DNA of 64,000 nt from Phlegmacium glaucopus (GCA_015039465.1 MU129987.1:53387-117386); one strand, 5' to 3'; counted from the first letter of the stretch, positions 45,035 to 57,299 are shown. The notes: generated by a model from the letters alone, not told the origin. Program-made: numbers and translations.

Positions 45035-45836
45035 AGAAAATAGGCGGATCAGTTGCACGAAGACGTAGCTAAAAGCTGTGGGGTCTCTAGTATGAATATA
45101 TGAGATATCATACACTCCTTGCTGGGCCAGTCTGCACCATCTGACCCAGACCGTATTTGGATCCTTCGCGAATCGCCGCTGTCAAGGAACATCGAATGAG
45201 AAGGTCACGCTCAGTAAAAGCAAAGTAGAAGCGACATATGACTCGAACCTCTAAAGTTATATCGCCAAGTTGTGACCGTCACGACTCAAAATTGCCTTCC
45301 CTCCGATACAACTTCTCGTTACACATATCCCCAGATCTCGCCAATAACCAACCAAGACAGCTCAAGCGCATTTATTACAGGTGATTGGAGTTGGGTGGCT
45401 GGGTGTTGAACGCGGGCGACGCTTTCCGTATGCGGTCCATAACCATCTGGTCTCCCGTGGATGCTTCGACAAGCCTTCATTCAAAGGCTTTACACATCTC
45501 TATCCTGCGTCATCCCATGTATCATCTTCTCAGCGTGGACAGTAACTGGAAAATTAAAGTTACCCAACGCATCTAGCCTCTCTAAGGTGGCTCTGTCTCC
45601 TCAGTGATAAGAAGAAGCCTGATGTGGCATGATCGATAATCAATCATATACATATGGGGATACAAACATCAGTGTTTTACATAACGCTGAGAAAAAGACA
45701 ATCAAAAGTTATGTTATGGCACATAATAGCAGGTTCCATGAGAAACATTCTGGCTGCCTCAATCATCAATATGAGCAAACGTGTATAAAAAGCCCTTTAA
45801 TCTAGGCAAGTCCTTATCCTACCAGTAAGTATAAGC
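45035..45836. other. Divergent promoter region, P450 and GMC gene
   Basis: The minus-strand P450 and the GMC oxidoreductase start at opposite ends of this 800 bp, so they may share control elements. No third gene supported. Confidence 0.5.
45784..45790 (+). promoter_or_regulatory. TATA box of GMC gene
   Basis: A perfect TATAAAA lies 47 nt upstream of the GMC start codon. The spacing leaves room for a very short 5' leader. Confidence 0.55.
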
Positions 45837-48573
45837 ATGGGTCTTGACGCAACAGATATCTTCAAGCAGGATTTCGACTACGTGGTAATCGGTAAGTCAC
45901 CCTTAGATTTACGCGAATAATAAGTAATCTCATACTTTGGTTAGGGGGTGGAGTGAGCTTGACCTTCTTCACACTCCTTTGTGGCCGCTGATAGACTTGT
46001 AGACCGCTGGTTTATGCCTGGCCGCGAGACTCTCGGAAGACCCAAAGATTTCCGTGTTGGTTCTCGAGGCAGGTCAATCCCACTTGGCGGATCCGACCAT
46101 CAGTAGATCATTTTCTATCCAATAATAAGTTGGACGTGTCTGACTGACTGTCCTTTGTCAGACATCCCAGGTCATCTTGGCTACCACATCAACAAGCCTG
46201 AGTATGACTGGGCATTCACTACCGTGCCCCAAGCACATGCCAAGGAACGATCGCTCTTATTGTCTAGGGGTAAAGGTCTTGGAGGCAGCTCTGGTATCAA
46301 CATGATGACTTGGAACATACCTCCCGCATCCGACATCGATGGTAAATCTCTCACCATATCCCCTCACATACATGCTTGACCAATAGTAGATTGGGAGAAG
46401 CTTGGAAACCCAGGGTGGAACTGGTCCGAATATGAGAAGTACTTGGCCCGAACCAATGGTGCGTCTATCATCATTCGATTTAGCATATCCTGACATGGCT
46501 TAGGTGACCTGAAGACCTCAATTCCGCCGACAGTTCTCTCTTTTCAAAATGCTATACTAGAGGTTAGGTCGCCCGCATTACTTTATCCGACTTTCTAACA
46601 TGCTATCCTAAAGGCATGGGAGAAAATGGGCATCCCTCCTGCACCAGATTTTGTAAGTGAAAACATAACTGCTTATCAACTAACTGTACCTAATTTCACG
46701 CCTACAGCTCTCAGGAAACGTAAGATATTATCCTGTGCAGCAGTACTTTTTTGTTTATAGTCCATAGCCCTCTGGTACGCACGTAACGTTGAACACGATC
46801 GATCCTAAAACCATCACTCGTAGTTACGCAGCTACGGTGAGTACCAAATCGATTATTTAGTTTGTTGAACACGACACATTCTATTGTTAGGCATTCTATG
46901 GGTCCATAACAGAGCGCAAGAACCTTTCGGTCCTCCCAGGGGCCTATGTGCAGAAACTCGACTTTAACACTCCAAGCGCACCTGGAGCGGATCTCACAGC
47001 GCGCGCCGTACAGTTTTCATATAAAGACAGTATTCATGAAATACGTGCAACCAGAGAAATCGTGCTCTCAGCAGGGTATGTTCTATCTTGACTATCTTCC
47101 ATCGTGATAGTGATTGATCAAATTAGAGCACTCAAGTCACCCCATATTCTTGAACTCTCGGGTATCGGGAACCCCCAAATACTAGATAAAATCGGTATTC
47201 CTCTTAAAATCGACTTGCCTGGTGTTGGAGAGAACCTACAAGAGCATGTCCACGCAGCTATTTCTTTTGAGTTACGAGCCGACACTCCCGATGATACCTG
47301 GGATTTACTACGAGATCCCAACGCTGCAGCGGAGCATATAGAGTTATAGTATGCTTCTCATTTTGTCTCGCAAAATGGATGGTAACGAAAATGCTCGCAG
47401 CAAACAGGGTAAAGGGCTGTTTGCACTGGGGGTCACGCACTTTGCCTTCCAGCCCCTCGACGCCTTTACGTCCCGTGCAAAGGCGATATATCAACGTACC
47501 GAGGAGAAGATATCTAAGAACGAGAAGGCTGGAGTATACCCTCCAGGGCTCATTGACCAATATCGTATCCAGCTCGAACGATTGCACACTGGTGCACCGG
47601 GATATGAGCTTGTATGTGTTCCCGCTTTCATGAGCGCACCAAGTAAAAATCCTCTCTGTGAGATGCGTGACATGCGACTGACCTTTTTAATAGATCCTCC
47701 AGAGCCCGGAAAGAAGTATTTTAGTATTGCTGCGGGCCTCAATCATGCATTTTCTCGAGGATCAGTTGTGCGTATGCCCGAGGAGTTTCTCCTGTACTTC
47801 AATGATTGACTTTCATGCAGCATAGTATTTCGGCCGATCCAAATGTACAACCCACCCTTGACCCACGCTACTTCGAAGAAGCTATCGGTAAAACTGTACC
47901 CCCTCCTAGTATTCGGCGTACTCAATTTGAATGAACCTCAGATTTGGAGGCATTCGCTGAAATGATCAAATTCATACGCAGAATGCCAGAGGTATCTCCG
48001 TGTAAAGATATCTTGGGTATGTACAGGCGTCACTATTGATAATACACTGGTCCTGATTTTTTTTAGCGTCTTCTGCCAAGGAGGTCAATCCAGGACCTGA
48101 GGTCCAAACAGACGAGCAGATCCAGGGTATGTGATTTGTATTGTTTACTTCAACCGTTTTTAAACATCCATATAGATTGGCTCAAGAATGTTACAAATAC
48201 GACATATCGTTAGTTGACCTACTTTTCGACGTCTGCCTCCCTACTCAAATGTGAACAGATACCGTCGGGACATTGTCCATGTTACCCCGTTCCAAGAACG
48301 GCGTCGTCGATCCGAGTTTGAAGGTGTATGGCACAACCAACGTCCGAGTGGTCGACCTTTCCATCGTACCGATACACTTTGCGGCTCATTCCCAGGGTAT
48401 GTGTTGTCCCTTGGTTAATTATCCGTAAGTGATCAATGCTGAATATGGCTCTAGCCACAGCCTATGTTGTTGCAGAAAAAGGTACGTTGTTGATTCAGGA
48501 CTGGGTGATAGTGAATGAACTAAATGCAAACCTTACAGCGGCTGATATCATCAAATCCTCTCACAAAGTCTGA
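45837..48573 (+). CDS. GMC (glucose-methanol-choline) oxidoreductase
   Basis: FAD-dependent alcohol or sugar oxidase/dehydrogenase. Twenty exons with consistent phases give 582 aa, the family's usual length. Key boundaries: 45837-45891, 45945-45952 (8 nt), 46003-46102, 46162-46341, 46390-46458, 46504-46562, 46614-46652, 46708-46719 (12 nt), 46768-46836, 46891-47075, 47127-47348, 47401-47642, 47694-47767, 47821-47887, 47942-48016, 48067-48126, 48176-48208, 48259-48396, 48455-48481, 48539-48573. The FAD motif DYVVIGGGTAGLCLAARL is assembled from three exons. GMC signature 1 is RGKGLGGSSGINMMTW and signature 2 is GALKSPHILELSGIG. The catalytic region HTVGTLSM plus PIHFAAHSQ supplies both active-site His. 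No signal peptide is seen, so the enzyme is probably intracellular, unlike secreted aryl-alcohol oxidases. Substrate unknown. It shares its upstream region with the divergent P450. Confidence 0.92.
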
Positions 48574-48730
48574 TACACTACTTGTACTCCCAGTCTCTGT
48601 CGATGTATCCTAACTGAATGAAATGTACAAAATAGTTTTTTCTTCTACCTAGGCGGAGAAAAAAAACTATAAACTCTGCCAAGGATCTGTGAATGATCTT
48701 GCAAATGATCCCAATATGTAATCATTCTAG

Positions 48731-50213
48731 CCCAGTGAAAAAATCGAAGTTTGAATTGATTCGAAGAAAATGGGCAAGTAGAAAAGAGCGTGGCATGAGC
48801 GTGCTCATGCGTATAGGTGCGTGTAAGTACGTGCCACGCAGCGCACGCACGAGACACGTAGTGCGTGCAAATTCTTTTCGTGCGTGCATTGTGCGAGCAA
48901 TTGAATGAGTGATCATTGGTTAGTAATATAGTTCAATTAGAGAGTAGGTACGAGGTGCTATTAGGACTGATACTCTGAATATAAATTTCATACACTCGTA
49001 TATGTCTATGAATCATGATTTCGGTTTCGTTGACTTCTTCTGCCTCCTTGATTTGGGACGAGGTTTTTCTGCGACGACATAGAAAGATACTAGTATCTGG
49101 GACAAAATACCGATAAATGTACTTGATATTTTTTGATAGGAAAATCAGTATTTCAGTCTTAATTATGCAAGTTTCGAACGCACAAAAACCATATTCTTGT
49201 GAAGGTGGGTCATCGTGAGTACGGTAAAGTAAAGTCACGAAAATTTATCTGCATCTTCAATTACATTACTTACCATACCATGAACTAAAACGGTAATTGC
49301 GCCGGGGATGAGCGCTGAGCCGCCTAGCAGCCTGAAGCTGTGCATGCCAAGTATGTGCGGATGGAATCCTGCGTGAAGTATATGTGGATAGGTAAGTGCA
49401 CATAGTGATAGGTGAGTGTTAGGTGCGTGAACGTACGTGCAGGTGAGTGTTAGGCGCGTGCATGTGCTTGCAGGTGAGTGTTAGGTGCGTGCAGGTGAGT
49501 GTTGGGTGAGTGCATGTACGTGCAAAGTAATGATACACCAGGTCAAGGCGATGTTGGTAAGTCGCTCAAGCGCGCTGATTTTATGATCCGTTACTAACTT
49601 TAATGCCAGTTTGTCTATACAGCCATAGTCATATAGGTAAACATATCCGTTGTCTCTATGCATTCCAACTTCATGGGCCCGCATGCGTGGCACGCATGCA
49701 CGCACTTGGTACGTACGCCACGCATGTCACGCATGTGCCACGCTCTTTTCCTGTGAGAAAATGTGTCAAAGTCCTGCGTAAAAAACCATGTAAACGGCAT
49801 GGAGGGCTGCATCTGCGGGGATAACGACAGGAGGCAACCTAGCACATCAGAAATGTGACGGCGACGGCGACAGCCTACGCCCAGCCTGCGGTTTCCCCGT
49901 CAGATGGATCTGTGCTGACTGCGGCATCCTCATGTATTCTGTCCTAGTACTGGTGACTTAATACGCTTTCATTTTATTGAATTTACTGCACATATAATAG
50001 GACCATGCATGGGTATGGGATATATTAATTATAGAATCATTTATTAGACGGCTTCGATGGTACTCAATCTTATTCGATTCAACTTCGAATAAAATCTAAG
50101 AAAACGTATCATTTTGCGAATGCCACAGAACTAGATCGAATAAGGTTGAAGGGTATTATTTTACAGCTTTTACTCGATTTAATTCGATCTACTTCGGTGC
50201 TATTTTCACTGGG
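48731..50213. mobile_element. DNA transposon with 7-bp target duplication
   Basis: Begins CCCAGTGAAAAAATCGAAG and ends CTATTTTCACTGGG, giving inverted termini CCCAGTGAAAA. It is bracketed by the perfect 7-bp repeat ATTCTAG (48,724-48,730 and 50,214-50,220), which I read as a target-site duplication. The subterminal parts on both sides carry TTCGAA/TCGAT-type words. The middle contains GTGCGTGCA and GTGAGTGTTAG repeats and an internal inverted repeat (about 48,781-48,815 against 49,715-49,752, AAAAGAGCGTGGCA). No transposase is encoded, so it is non-autonomous. Superfamily uncertain; CAGTG ends are hAT-like but the 7-bp duplication is unusual for hAT. Confidence 0.75.
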
Positions 50214-50595
50214 ATTCTAGGGTCACTAAGACAGGGGAAAGTGAATCAGTCTCTTAGCTCCGTTTGTGTGCCAATCTGAAAAGCGAGGCTTGCATGCTTT
50301 CAGATAGATTTGGAGTAGTCCGATATTGGACGCTCGGATGATGTAGATGTGCGTCTGGGAAAGCCTGGCTGTATCAATGCTGTATAGCGTGACGGGCAGT
50401 AGACTCAGGCGGTTCTAATAGAAAAATGACTTTATAGATGATCTACAGGTTACGGTATGCAAATCCACGCGAACCCACGCGAACCAAGTCGGTGGACGGC
50501 CGACGCTATGGAATATACAGAGTTATGCATTTATGGTTTATAAGAGACACAGGTTAAGAGAGGTCTGACTTAGTCTATTTCTATACATCGCAAAC
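50214..50595. other. 3' region of first NmrA-like gene
   Basis: No gene supported between the transposon's right flank and the stop codon of the minus-strand reductase. Confidence 0.45.
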
Positions 50596-52176
50596 TTATG
50601 CGAGCGAAGGAGTCAGGATCATAGCGGGAGTCAAATGATCCAGTCGAGACCCATCTGTAATGAACGCCTCCGTTTCATCAACCGTATATTTGAAATAATC
50701 TTCTCGCGACGCAGTTGGCTTCCATCCAATAGACTTGGCACGATGGGCGTCACCTCGTGAGTTTCCGCCTGTAACCTGCCTATGTAGGGGCTACACAAAG
50801 ACACGATTGATGAGGGAGGGCGTCTTTGCAGGAGGATAGTAGGAGTACATACCGTCAAATATCTATCTAACTCTTCTTCTGTGAATGGTTGGGGTTCACT
50901 GCTTTCGGCCTTTCCACGCTTGGTCATGATTTCCCCCATAGTTGAAACGTATTCGTGCACAGTGAACTCGCCTCCGGTTGCAAAATAATAGCCTTCACGT
51001 CCATGAGGAACGTCCTCTGGATTGGCTTTGATGCGATTGAAAAGCAACAAGAACAGATCGGAAACTAGAATAGTGTTAATATAGGACACTCTCAATGGAA
51101 GTCCTGGTATTCACGGTCCGTGTTAGACACGAATCCCCAAACGTTCTTGCCTTCTCCGATAACTCTTGGTCCGCCACATTCCAAACCCATTTTGACCCAC
51201 ATAACGCATGTCATGTCAGGGTTTTGGATTCCAATATCGTTCAGCTTGCCTGGTGTCGGCCCGAAGACAAATGGAGGGAGGATGAGGTAAGTCCTGACAT
51301 ACCCTTTGGATAAGACGACAGTGAGTTAGCCATAGGATGAATGAATGGATTAAAAACCTTCGACATCAGCGTCGACAATTTTACTGTCGACGCTCCTGTG
51401 GATTACAGTGTCTGGAAGGGCGTTAAGATACGTGACATCCAAGTCGGAGTGTATGGTATCGGAGGCGAACATGCCCATGGCGTCATCAGAAATTATAGCT
51501 AAGTGAGTAATGTTATCGTCACAAGCGTGCTATATATATACACATATGACCGACCTGTGCTAGACTTTGAATTTATGAGAATGGTTTTAGGCTAAAAAAA
51601 ACTGCTGTACTCACGGTGTGAATGTAACTTGGGACGGTGCCCGTTTTCTCGTGCCTAGCTTTAAGCCCGGAGAGAATCGCCACTACTGGAGGGGCAGAAT
51701 CACTATCAACCTTCAAGCATAGTCAGCGAAAATTCGCGTTCGCGCATCCAGTTACTTCGAAAATTTACCATGTCTATGACAATGTCGGCATCGGCAGCTA
51801 ATTTCGCAAGCATATCTGTGTCGCTCGTCGACCCAAGGATTACATTAACATTATGATCCAAGGTCTTTAACTTCTCTGCTTTCTCCGGAGACCGAATCAG
51901 CGCAGTATAGATGAACGACGACCTTTGCGGATGGTCTAGGAAGCTGCTGAATACGGTTCCACCGACATAGCCTGAGAATGAAGTGAGATGATTGATTGTC
52001 GTGTATCGGCAGATCGATCCAAGCCACTCACCAGTAGCACCCAAGAATAAAACTCGAGTGCTCGACGTTTCTCTTGCTAATGGGTTCCATTTACCGAGCT
52101 GGGAGCATAGTTGGTGCGAGATAACAAGAGCGTTTCTATACCACGCTTGAACCATAGTCACCAGACTTCCTATCAT
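50596..52176 (-). CDS. NmrA-like NAD(P)-binding Rossmann protein, copy 1
   Basis: Eight exons: 52176-52032, 51971-51769, 51710-51615, 51564-51555, 51498-51358, 51303-51115, 51064-50853, 50790-50596. Phases fit; 396 aa. The first 45 residues are an extra N-terminal part compared with relatives. The Rossmann start STRVLFLGATG-YVGGTVF is joined across intron 1. Further words are TALIRSPEKAEKLK, TGTVPSYIHT, AMGMFASDTIHSD, YVRTYLILPPFVFG, PRVIGEGKNVWGFV and, near the end, NSRGDAHRAKSIGWKPT. Exon 4 has only 10 nt and codes the middle of the HTSSTA turn. Such atypical extended SDR/NmrA proteins are common in mushrooms and use NAD(P)H as reductases or act as redox sensors. The exact reaction is unknown. 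The gene has a tandem paralogue 1.2 kb upstream on the same strand. Confidence 0.85.
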
Positions 52177-53396
52177 TGTTATCTGCTCGTAGTGGTTAGA
52201 TAGAACGGTTAAATATCAGAATCCAAGGAAGCGACGGTCTTGTCTGGAGATGAGGGAATGGAGATTTTTTGAAATCCGACAGGTTGCATCCTCCCTTTTT
52301 TTTGGTCAATTCAAGCCGTCGGGGCATAATCTTCCCCTTACCAGATGTTCTAATCCTATTGGGACAATGGGTCATTGCATAATAAGATGGCGCACAATTG
52401 GAGAAATGACTCTATTTCATCGCACACCCGTCACTACCAGCCTTTTTTTTGGTTTCCGGGTATAATTCGGGTCCCAAGTTTAGGGAGAGGCTCAGAAAAC
52501 TGCAGATTGTTTTGCACAACGAATTCGCATCACAGTTGGATGTGACCATTCTGTCATCATATTTAGCCAAAATCAGCCAAAATCAATCATGTGACAGGTC
52601 GTTATCGCAATTTTTGTCTTTTCCTTCACTTCCGTCATATCGAACCCGGGTTTTCCTGTCCCATATGGCTTGACGCACATCCTCCTTCTAGTTCTATAGA
52701 CAATCGGTTTTTCATTCTTGAACATGAGGCGAGCTTCATTTCATCCAGACAGATCTGAGAGGACCGCACCGATTCGTGGCCCCGATCTGAAATTGCAATA
52801 TTTTGATAGCTCATTTACCTGGTTGGCAATCGTCAGGTGTCTTCTAATCTGCTTTATGACAGAATGCAGGTTTTATCTTGTCTAATCCTGGTTACTGTGA
52901 CCTTCCATCGAAACTTTCTGACTCGTTTTCTACTATTTTTGAACATTTATTCTCGTTTGGTAACGGCTTACTTCTCTGTTATCATCCAGTTTTGGGATGT
53001 CTTCTAACTGAAACCTCCTAGCTTCACATTGCCTCCTTATCCGATGGAAGGGCTTCACCTTGGGCTTAGCCTTTCTTTAGAATAACGATATTCGAAGCTT
53101 GGGAAGAACTTCCAGTGGGTTTAAGTTAGTGAGTTCAAGCTTGGTTGAGGAAGGTCTCAGACAGCCATCTGTTAGAGTCCTACTGATTTGGTATTTTTCG
53201 TCCCCGCCCAATCCCGCCCAGTCCCCGCCCGGTGCAAATATTAGTAAACTCTTCTTTCTGAGTTATAAGATCATCCAAATTGTTTCAGAGTACATACAAT
53301 AAACGCGAGATGGCAAGACATAGAACGAGCTACTGGTATGTAAGCCTGGAGTCCTAGTTATTTTTTACAATTCTTATGAAGTTTTGAATATCATGT
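52177..53396. other. Spacer between tandem NmrA-like genes
   Basis: No gene or repeat seen. Should contain the promoter of copy 1 (right of 52,176) and the 3' end of copy 2. Confidence 0.45.
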
Positions 53397-54869
53397 TCAT
53401 GCAGCTTCCCTTAGAGTCGTACGTATGGTTTTTAAAAGCTGTTCCTTTGTTGAAGTCGGCTTCCAACCAAGTTTCCTTGGCCGGTCAGCTCGGCTACGGA
53501 CGTTTGATCCAAGAGTTGCGATATATGCAGGCTAGTAGATAGATCATTAGCAGCAATCAAGTGTGATAACTTCGAAGGTGTTAGGTACCGGGAAATGCTT
53601 CAGCAGTTCCTGTTTGGTGTAGGGTTGCGGAACGCTGCTTTGAGTTTCACCATGCTCGACAAGGACTTCGCCAATTATGGTGGAGAATTCAATCCAGTTG
53701 AATTCAGCTGCGTTGGCGAAGTAAATTCCGTCTCGTCCATGAGCTACGCTAGACTTATTCTGGGCAATGGAATCGAAAAGGCGGATGTAAAGGTCGACCA
53801 CTATAGGATAGCTATGCTCAGATGTGATGTTGTCAAGTTTAATATTTGAAGTTACCCATACCGTCAGCATGTGATACCAGTCCGCAAACATTTCTCCCTG
53901 TACCAACAACTCTGGGCCCACCACATTCACGGGCAACGTTGTAAAGCATGCCACAAATAATATGTTGGTTCTGTATCCCCGCGTCGCTTAACTTGTTCGA
54001 GGGAGAACCAAATACCACACTGGGGCAAATAAAGTAACTCCTAATGTATCCTTTGCGAAAAGATCAGCGCAATATTGGACACGGCTAAGCGAAAATACCT
54101 TGGGCATCAGCGTTGATTATTGACTTGTTTACAGGCTGATGCTGGGCACCGGTAGCTGGGGATAATCTCCATATTTTGTTGACGTCCAAGTCGCTATATA
54201 TTTCATCAGACGCGTACATGCCCATAGCTCGGTCAGCTACCATTCCTGATAGGAATCGCGAATATCGATCTCAACCGGGCAAAGAATGAGGAAATCGCTC
54301 ACCAGTACTAGACTATATGATACCGTAAGCAGAGCTCTGCGTCCTTGGAACTCGGTGGAACTTACAGTATGAATGAAAGTAGGAACAGTTCCTGTCTCAT
54401 GGTGCCTCCTTTTGAGCCCTTGGAGAATGTTCTCCACCGAGTCAAGATCATCATCGCCAGTCTATGTAAGGCGAACCATCAAACCTTCACTTTAGAGGGT
54501 TTTCACCAAGAGAACTTACAACATTAATCACAACATCGGAGTCTGCTGCTAGATTTGGGAGAAACTCCGAATCATCGGTCGAGCCTATGGCAACCTTAAT
54601 ATCGAGACCCAAGCTTTTGAGTTTGTGTGCCTTCTCCTGGGACCGAACTATGGCGGTAAGGGCAAAAGATGCCCGTTTGGGATGGTCTATGAAGCGGCTG
54701 AGAACACTCCCGCCAATATAACCTTTTGTGAATCATATAAACCATCAAATTACTACAAATCATATTTCAAATTATACCGGTAGCGCCAGTGAGAAGAATT
54801 CGAGTTTTCTGAATCATAAGTGGATAAGTATACGTCGTAAGTGAAGAGGAGAAATCATACCATGCTCAT
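53397..54869 (-). CDS. NmrA-like NAD(P)-binding Rossmann protein, copy 2
   Basis: Nine exons: 54869-54861 (9 nt), 54808-54778, 54722-54520, 54461-54366, 54312-54303 (10 nt), 54245-54099, 54050-53862, 53800-53589, 53531-53397. Phases fit; 343 aa. It starts MSMKTRILLTGATGYIGGSV. Other words are AIVRSQEKAHKLK, TGTVPTFIHT, MVADRAMGMYASDEIYSD, YIRSYFICPSVVFG, VARECGGPRVVGTGRNV and GSNVRSRADRPRKLGWKPTS. Inner exons match copy 1 in length (203, 96, 10, 189 and 212 nt), and the micro-exon codes the same HTSSTG turn. The two genes are tandem duplicates that have diverged strongly in sequence. A longer frame reads through the 61-nt intron at 53,861-53,801 but loses the conserved HADVVDLYIRLFD join, so I spliced it. 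Function as for copy 1. Confidence 0.85.
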
Positions 54870-55229
54870 GACAGACAAAATGTATGCAGAACCTGTCAGC
54901 TTTTTCGGTTCAAGAGCCTTAAGTACTTTGCCGCTTTTCCACGCTTTTCTCACTTGTACTTCTGATGTCGTATTCTGCTGTTTCCCTTGATTTTTCTACA
55001 GCCTTCTAATCGGTATACTTTCCAGTACTCCTCCCAGTTCAGCTAGATCTCCAAGCAGATCGATGATGGCTTCTGAGTCCTTGTCAATGGGGTTGGCAGA
55101 ACCACTCCTCGGTTGAAAATTTCTCCTTCCTAGTATGCAGGGGTGGCAAGAGGTCATCTTTTTGTTTTTTTGTCAGATAATCTCAGATTCTGCACCGCAG
55201 ATTAAAATGTTAATCACAGATATCCGATT
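54870..55229. other. Upstream region of NmrA-like copy 2
   Basis: No gene supported. Likely promoter of the minus-strand gene and the eroded 5' side of the P450 relic that follows. Confidence 0.4.
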
Positions 55230-56041
55230 TATTATTGTCCTAAAGTCCTCTTCTTATCAATTGCGAAAAAGCGTACAAAGCTGGTTCGAATTTAGACTGT
55301 TTCATGGGGTACTTGCTCGAAAACCAATGCAAGTTGGGCTTGACTCGAGATGAGCTGTCGTACGTAATCGGTTTTTGCACCTGGCGGTCGACTCACTGAC
55401 TACCGTTTAACTTAAGTGGTCTGGCCTTAGCCTTGATAGAGGGCAACGATTCATTGGGGATATTTGTACAATCATTTATATACACTCTGATCACTTTTCC
55501 TGAGTGTCAGAAACGAGCGCAGGATGAGATCAATCGTGTTATAGGCGCAGAGCGCATTCCAATGCTTGGTGACTTCAAAGATCTCCCGTACCTTGCTGCC
55601 CTCATCCAAGAGGTAAGTGTATTGGGCCTGTCGATATCATCGACTCGGAAGCACTCATGTAGAAATCCTCAGCATCACCGTATGAGACCCGTGTTCCCTC
55701 ATGCTTTCCCCCACATTTCGAAGGAGGATCTTATGGTGAAACACTACTCTGCTACGCAATTCAGCTTGTATCTCACTATTATATAGGTCCAGGGCTATAT
55801 TATTCCAGCAGGTTCTGCAATCCTTATGAACACATGTGAGTTGCTTTTATTTCTAAGATTATGCTATGATCTAAAATCATTCATTCAGGGGGGATTAAAA
55901 TACGATCGCTCAAACCCGAATTTCCAGAATTGTTTGACGAACCAAATACATTCAAAGAAGCTGATTTATTTGAGCTCGCTGTTCACAACGATGAGAAGAT
56001 ACCTCGTCAAGGACGATGAAACGAACCTAGAAGGGGTGTGA
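55230..56041 (+). pseudogene. Cytochrome P450 relic (I- to K-helix region)
   Basis: Fragments of a P450 of a third type. LGLTRDELSYVIG comes before the I-helix. Then ALIEGNDSLGIFVQSFIYTL is the I-helix, with its usual Thr block degraded to SLGIF. Next are FPECQKRAQDEINRVIGAER-, GDFKDLPYLAALIQE, then FRPVFPHAFPHISKEDLMV and GYIIPAGSAILMNT after an intron. A following piece (PELFDEPNTFKEADLF) sits where the PERF motif should be but lacks it. The ExxR lies across an intron junction that is damaged. The haem loop and the whole N-terminal third are missing. The fragment cannot make an active enzyme. The order of pieces still follows a CYP2-like (E-class group I) gene. Confidence 0.7.
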
Positions 56042-56289
56042 TTTGGATGATCTAAATTGGGCAGTGTGACAAATCAGTTCGCGGCAAAAGTTGCGAACGA
56101 AATCGCGAACGACCGTTTGGGTCAACTTGTGAGCTCCCCTATTTGACGTGAACTTTGAGTGGAAACATACAACTATGTTACATAATATCAAATACATTGC
56201 CTCTGTACTTGGTTAAATTCTTCAACTGGATGGTAGACATGTATGGGTGGAAGTGGGAGAATCTACGCTGCAACTGCCACCCAAGACTG

Positions 56290-56993
56290 GACTTCAAGAA
56301 CAACTCGAGCAATAGCGCTTCCAGGCTCGAAGGTAATCTCGGAGGGGGTGCCTTCGGGTCCCAATGGGCTTACCTTCTATTTGTACGTTTCTGGCAGTAG
56401 CCCGAAACACGAGTATGGGTATTCGACCTATGCCCCCAATAGGCGGCAACAATTGCCGTGGGACTGGATCCGCATGGAGCCTTCCAGTTTGTAGGTATTG
56501 GGGAACCATGACGGTGGTACGGAGCTCTGGCAACTCGAACTCAGAGAGGGCATCATCCGAGTCCTCGTCCGAGAGTGCAACGAGGCCAAAGATGTGATTC
56601 GCCTTCTCTTCAGTGATGGTCTTGATAACCCGGTCGATAAAGGGTTTGTACTCGGTGATGTCGATGGCAGATGCTGATGGAGAATTCGTAGGGAACTAGA
56701 TTTCCAATCGTGAACGAGGAAGTTCTTGAGCGTGTACTGGTTGACATTGGAAGAGGGGAGGGGAGAGGACCCATAATGATGACCGGAGCGACACCTGCAA
56801 CTGGAATGCGACTGAAAACGGGCAACTCGTCTTCAAGCATGTCAAAGTGCTTGTGAACCAGCCGAACACTGAAGACATTCTGAAGCTGATACTCTTGGAG
56901 GATATTGCAGAGTTTCTGCCTCACAGACGAAAGAGCCTCAGCACGTTCGTCGGCGACGTCAACGGTAGGAAGAGTGTTGTAGGCTGCGAACAT
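56290..56993 (-). pseudogene. Conserved mushroom hypothetical protein, frameshifted
   Basis: Starts MFAAYNTLPTVDVADERAEA, then LCNILQEYQLQNVFSVRLVH with KHFDM, then IGNLVPYEFS. The continuation needs a change of frame near 56,670 and reads SAIDITEYKPFIDRVIKTIT, HIFGLVALSDEDSDD and ELPELRTTVMVPQYL. The layout (TVDV--ERAE at the start, LVHKHFD in the middle, ELPE-R-TVMVP late) fits a small protein family I recall only as uncharacterised in Agaricomycetes. No catalytic motif is known for it. The single frame change may be a mutation or a sequence error. Text after VMVP no longer looks like the family, so the end is uncertain (somewhere between 56,290 and 56,480). Confidence 0.5.
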
Positions 56994-57299
56994 CTAAAGG
57001 AGAGTTTAAAGCTAGGACGGGCAGGCAGAAGAACGTACAGGGCGATGTCGAAGGAGACAAGGTGTGATGTTCACGGAATGTTGCCTCGTTTTTAAATCAC
57101 GGTCGCCGATTGGCAGGACAAACCGTGATACATACGTCTCGTGTTTATTACACGTGATGTGATATTCTCGCCTCGTTTTTCAACCACGCCGTTCAATCCG
57201 TCGATTGGCAGGACATATACTTTGTTCTCATTTAGTTCTGCGATTTATATTACTGGCAATAACTCCTTCCCATCCCGCGCTCTCAGCCGCATCTCCATC

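Noticed and set aside
53801..53861. Read-through of the intron in NmrA-like copy 2
   Set aside because: The open frame continues, but the preceding exon is then in the wrong frame and the conserved HADVVDLY join is lost.
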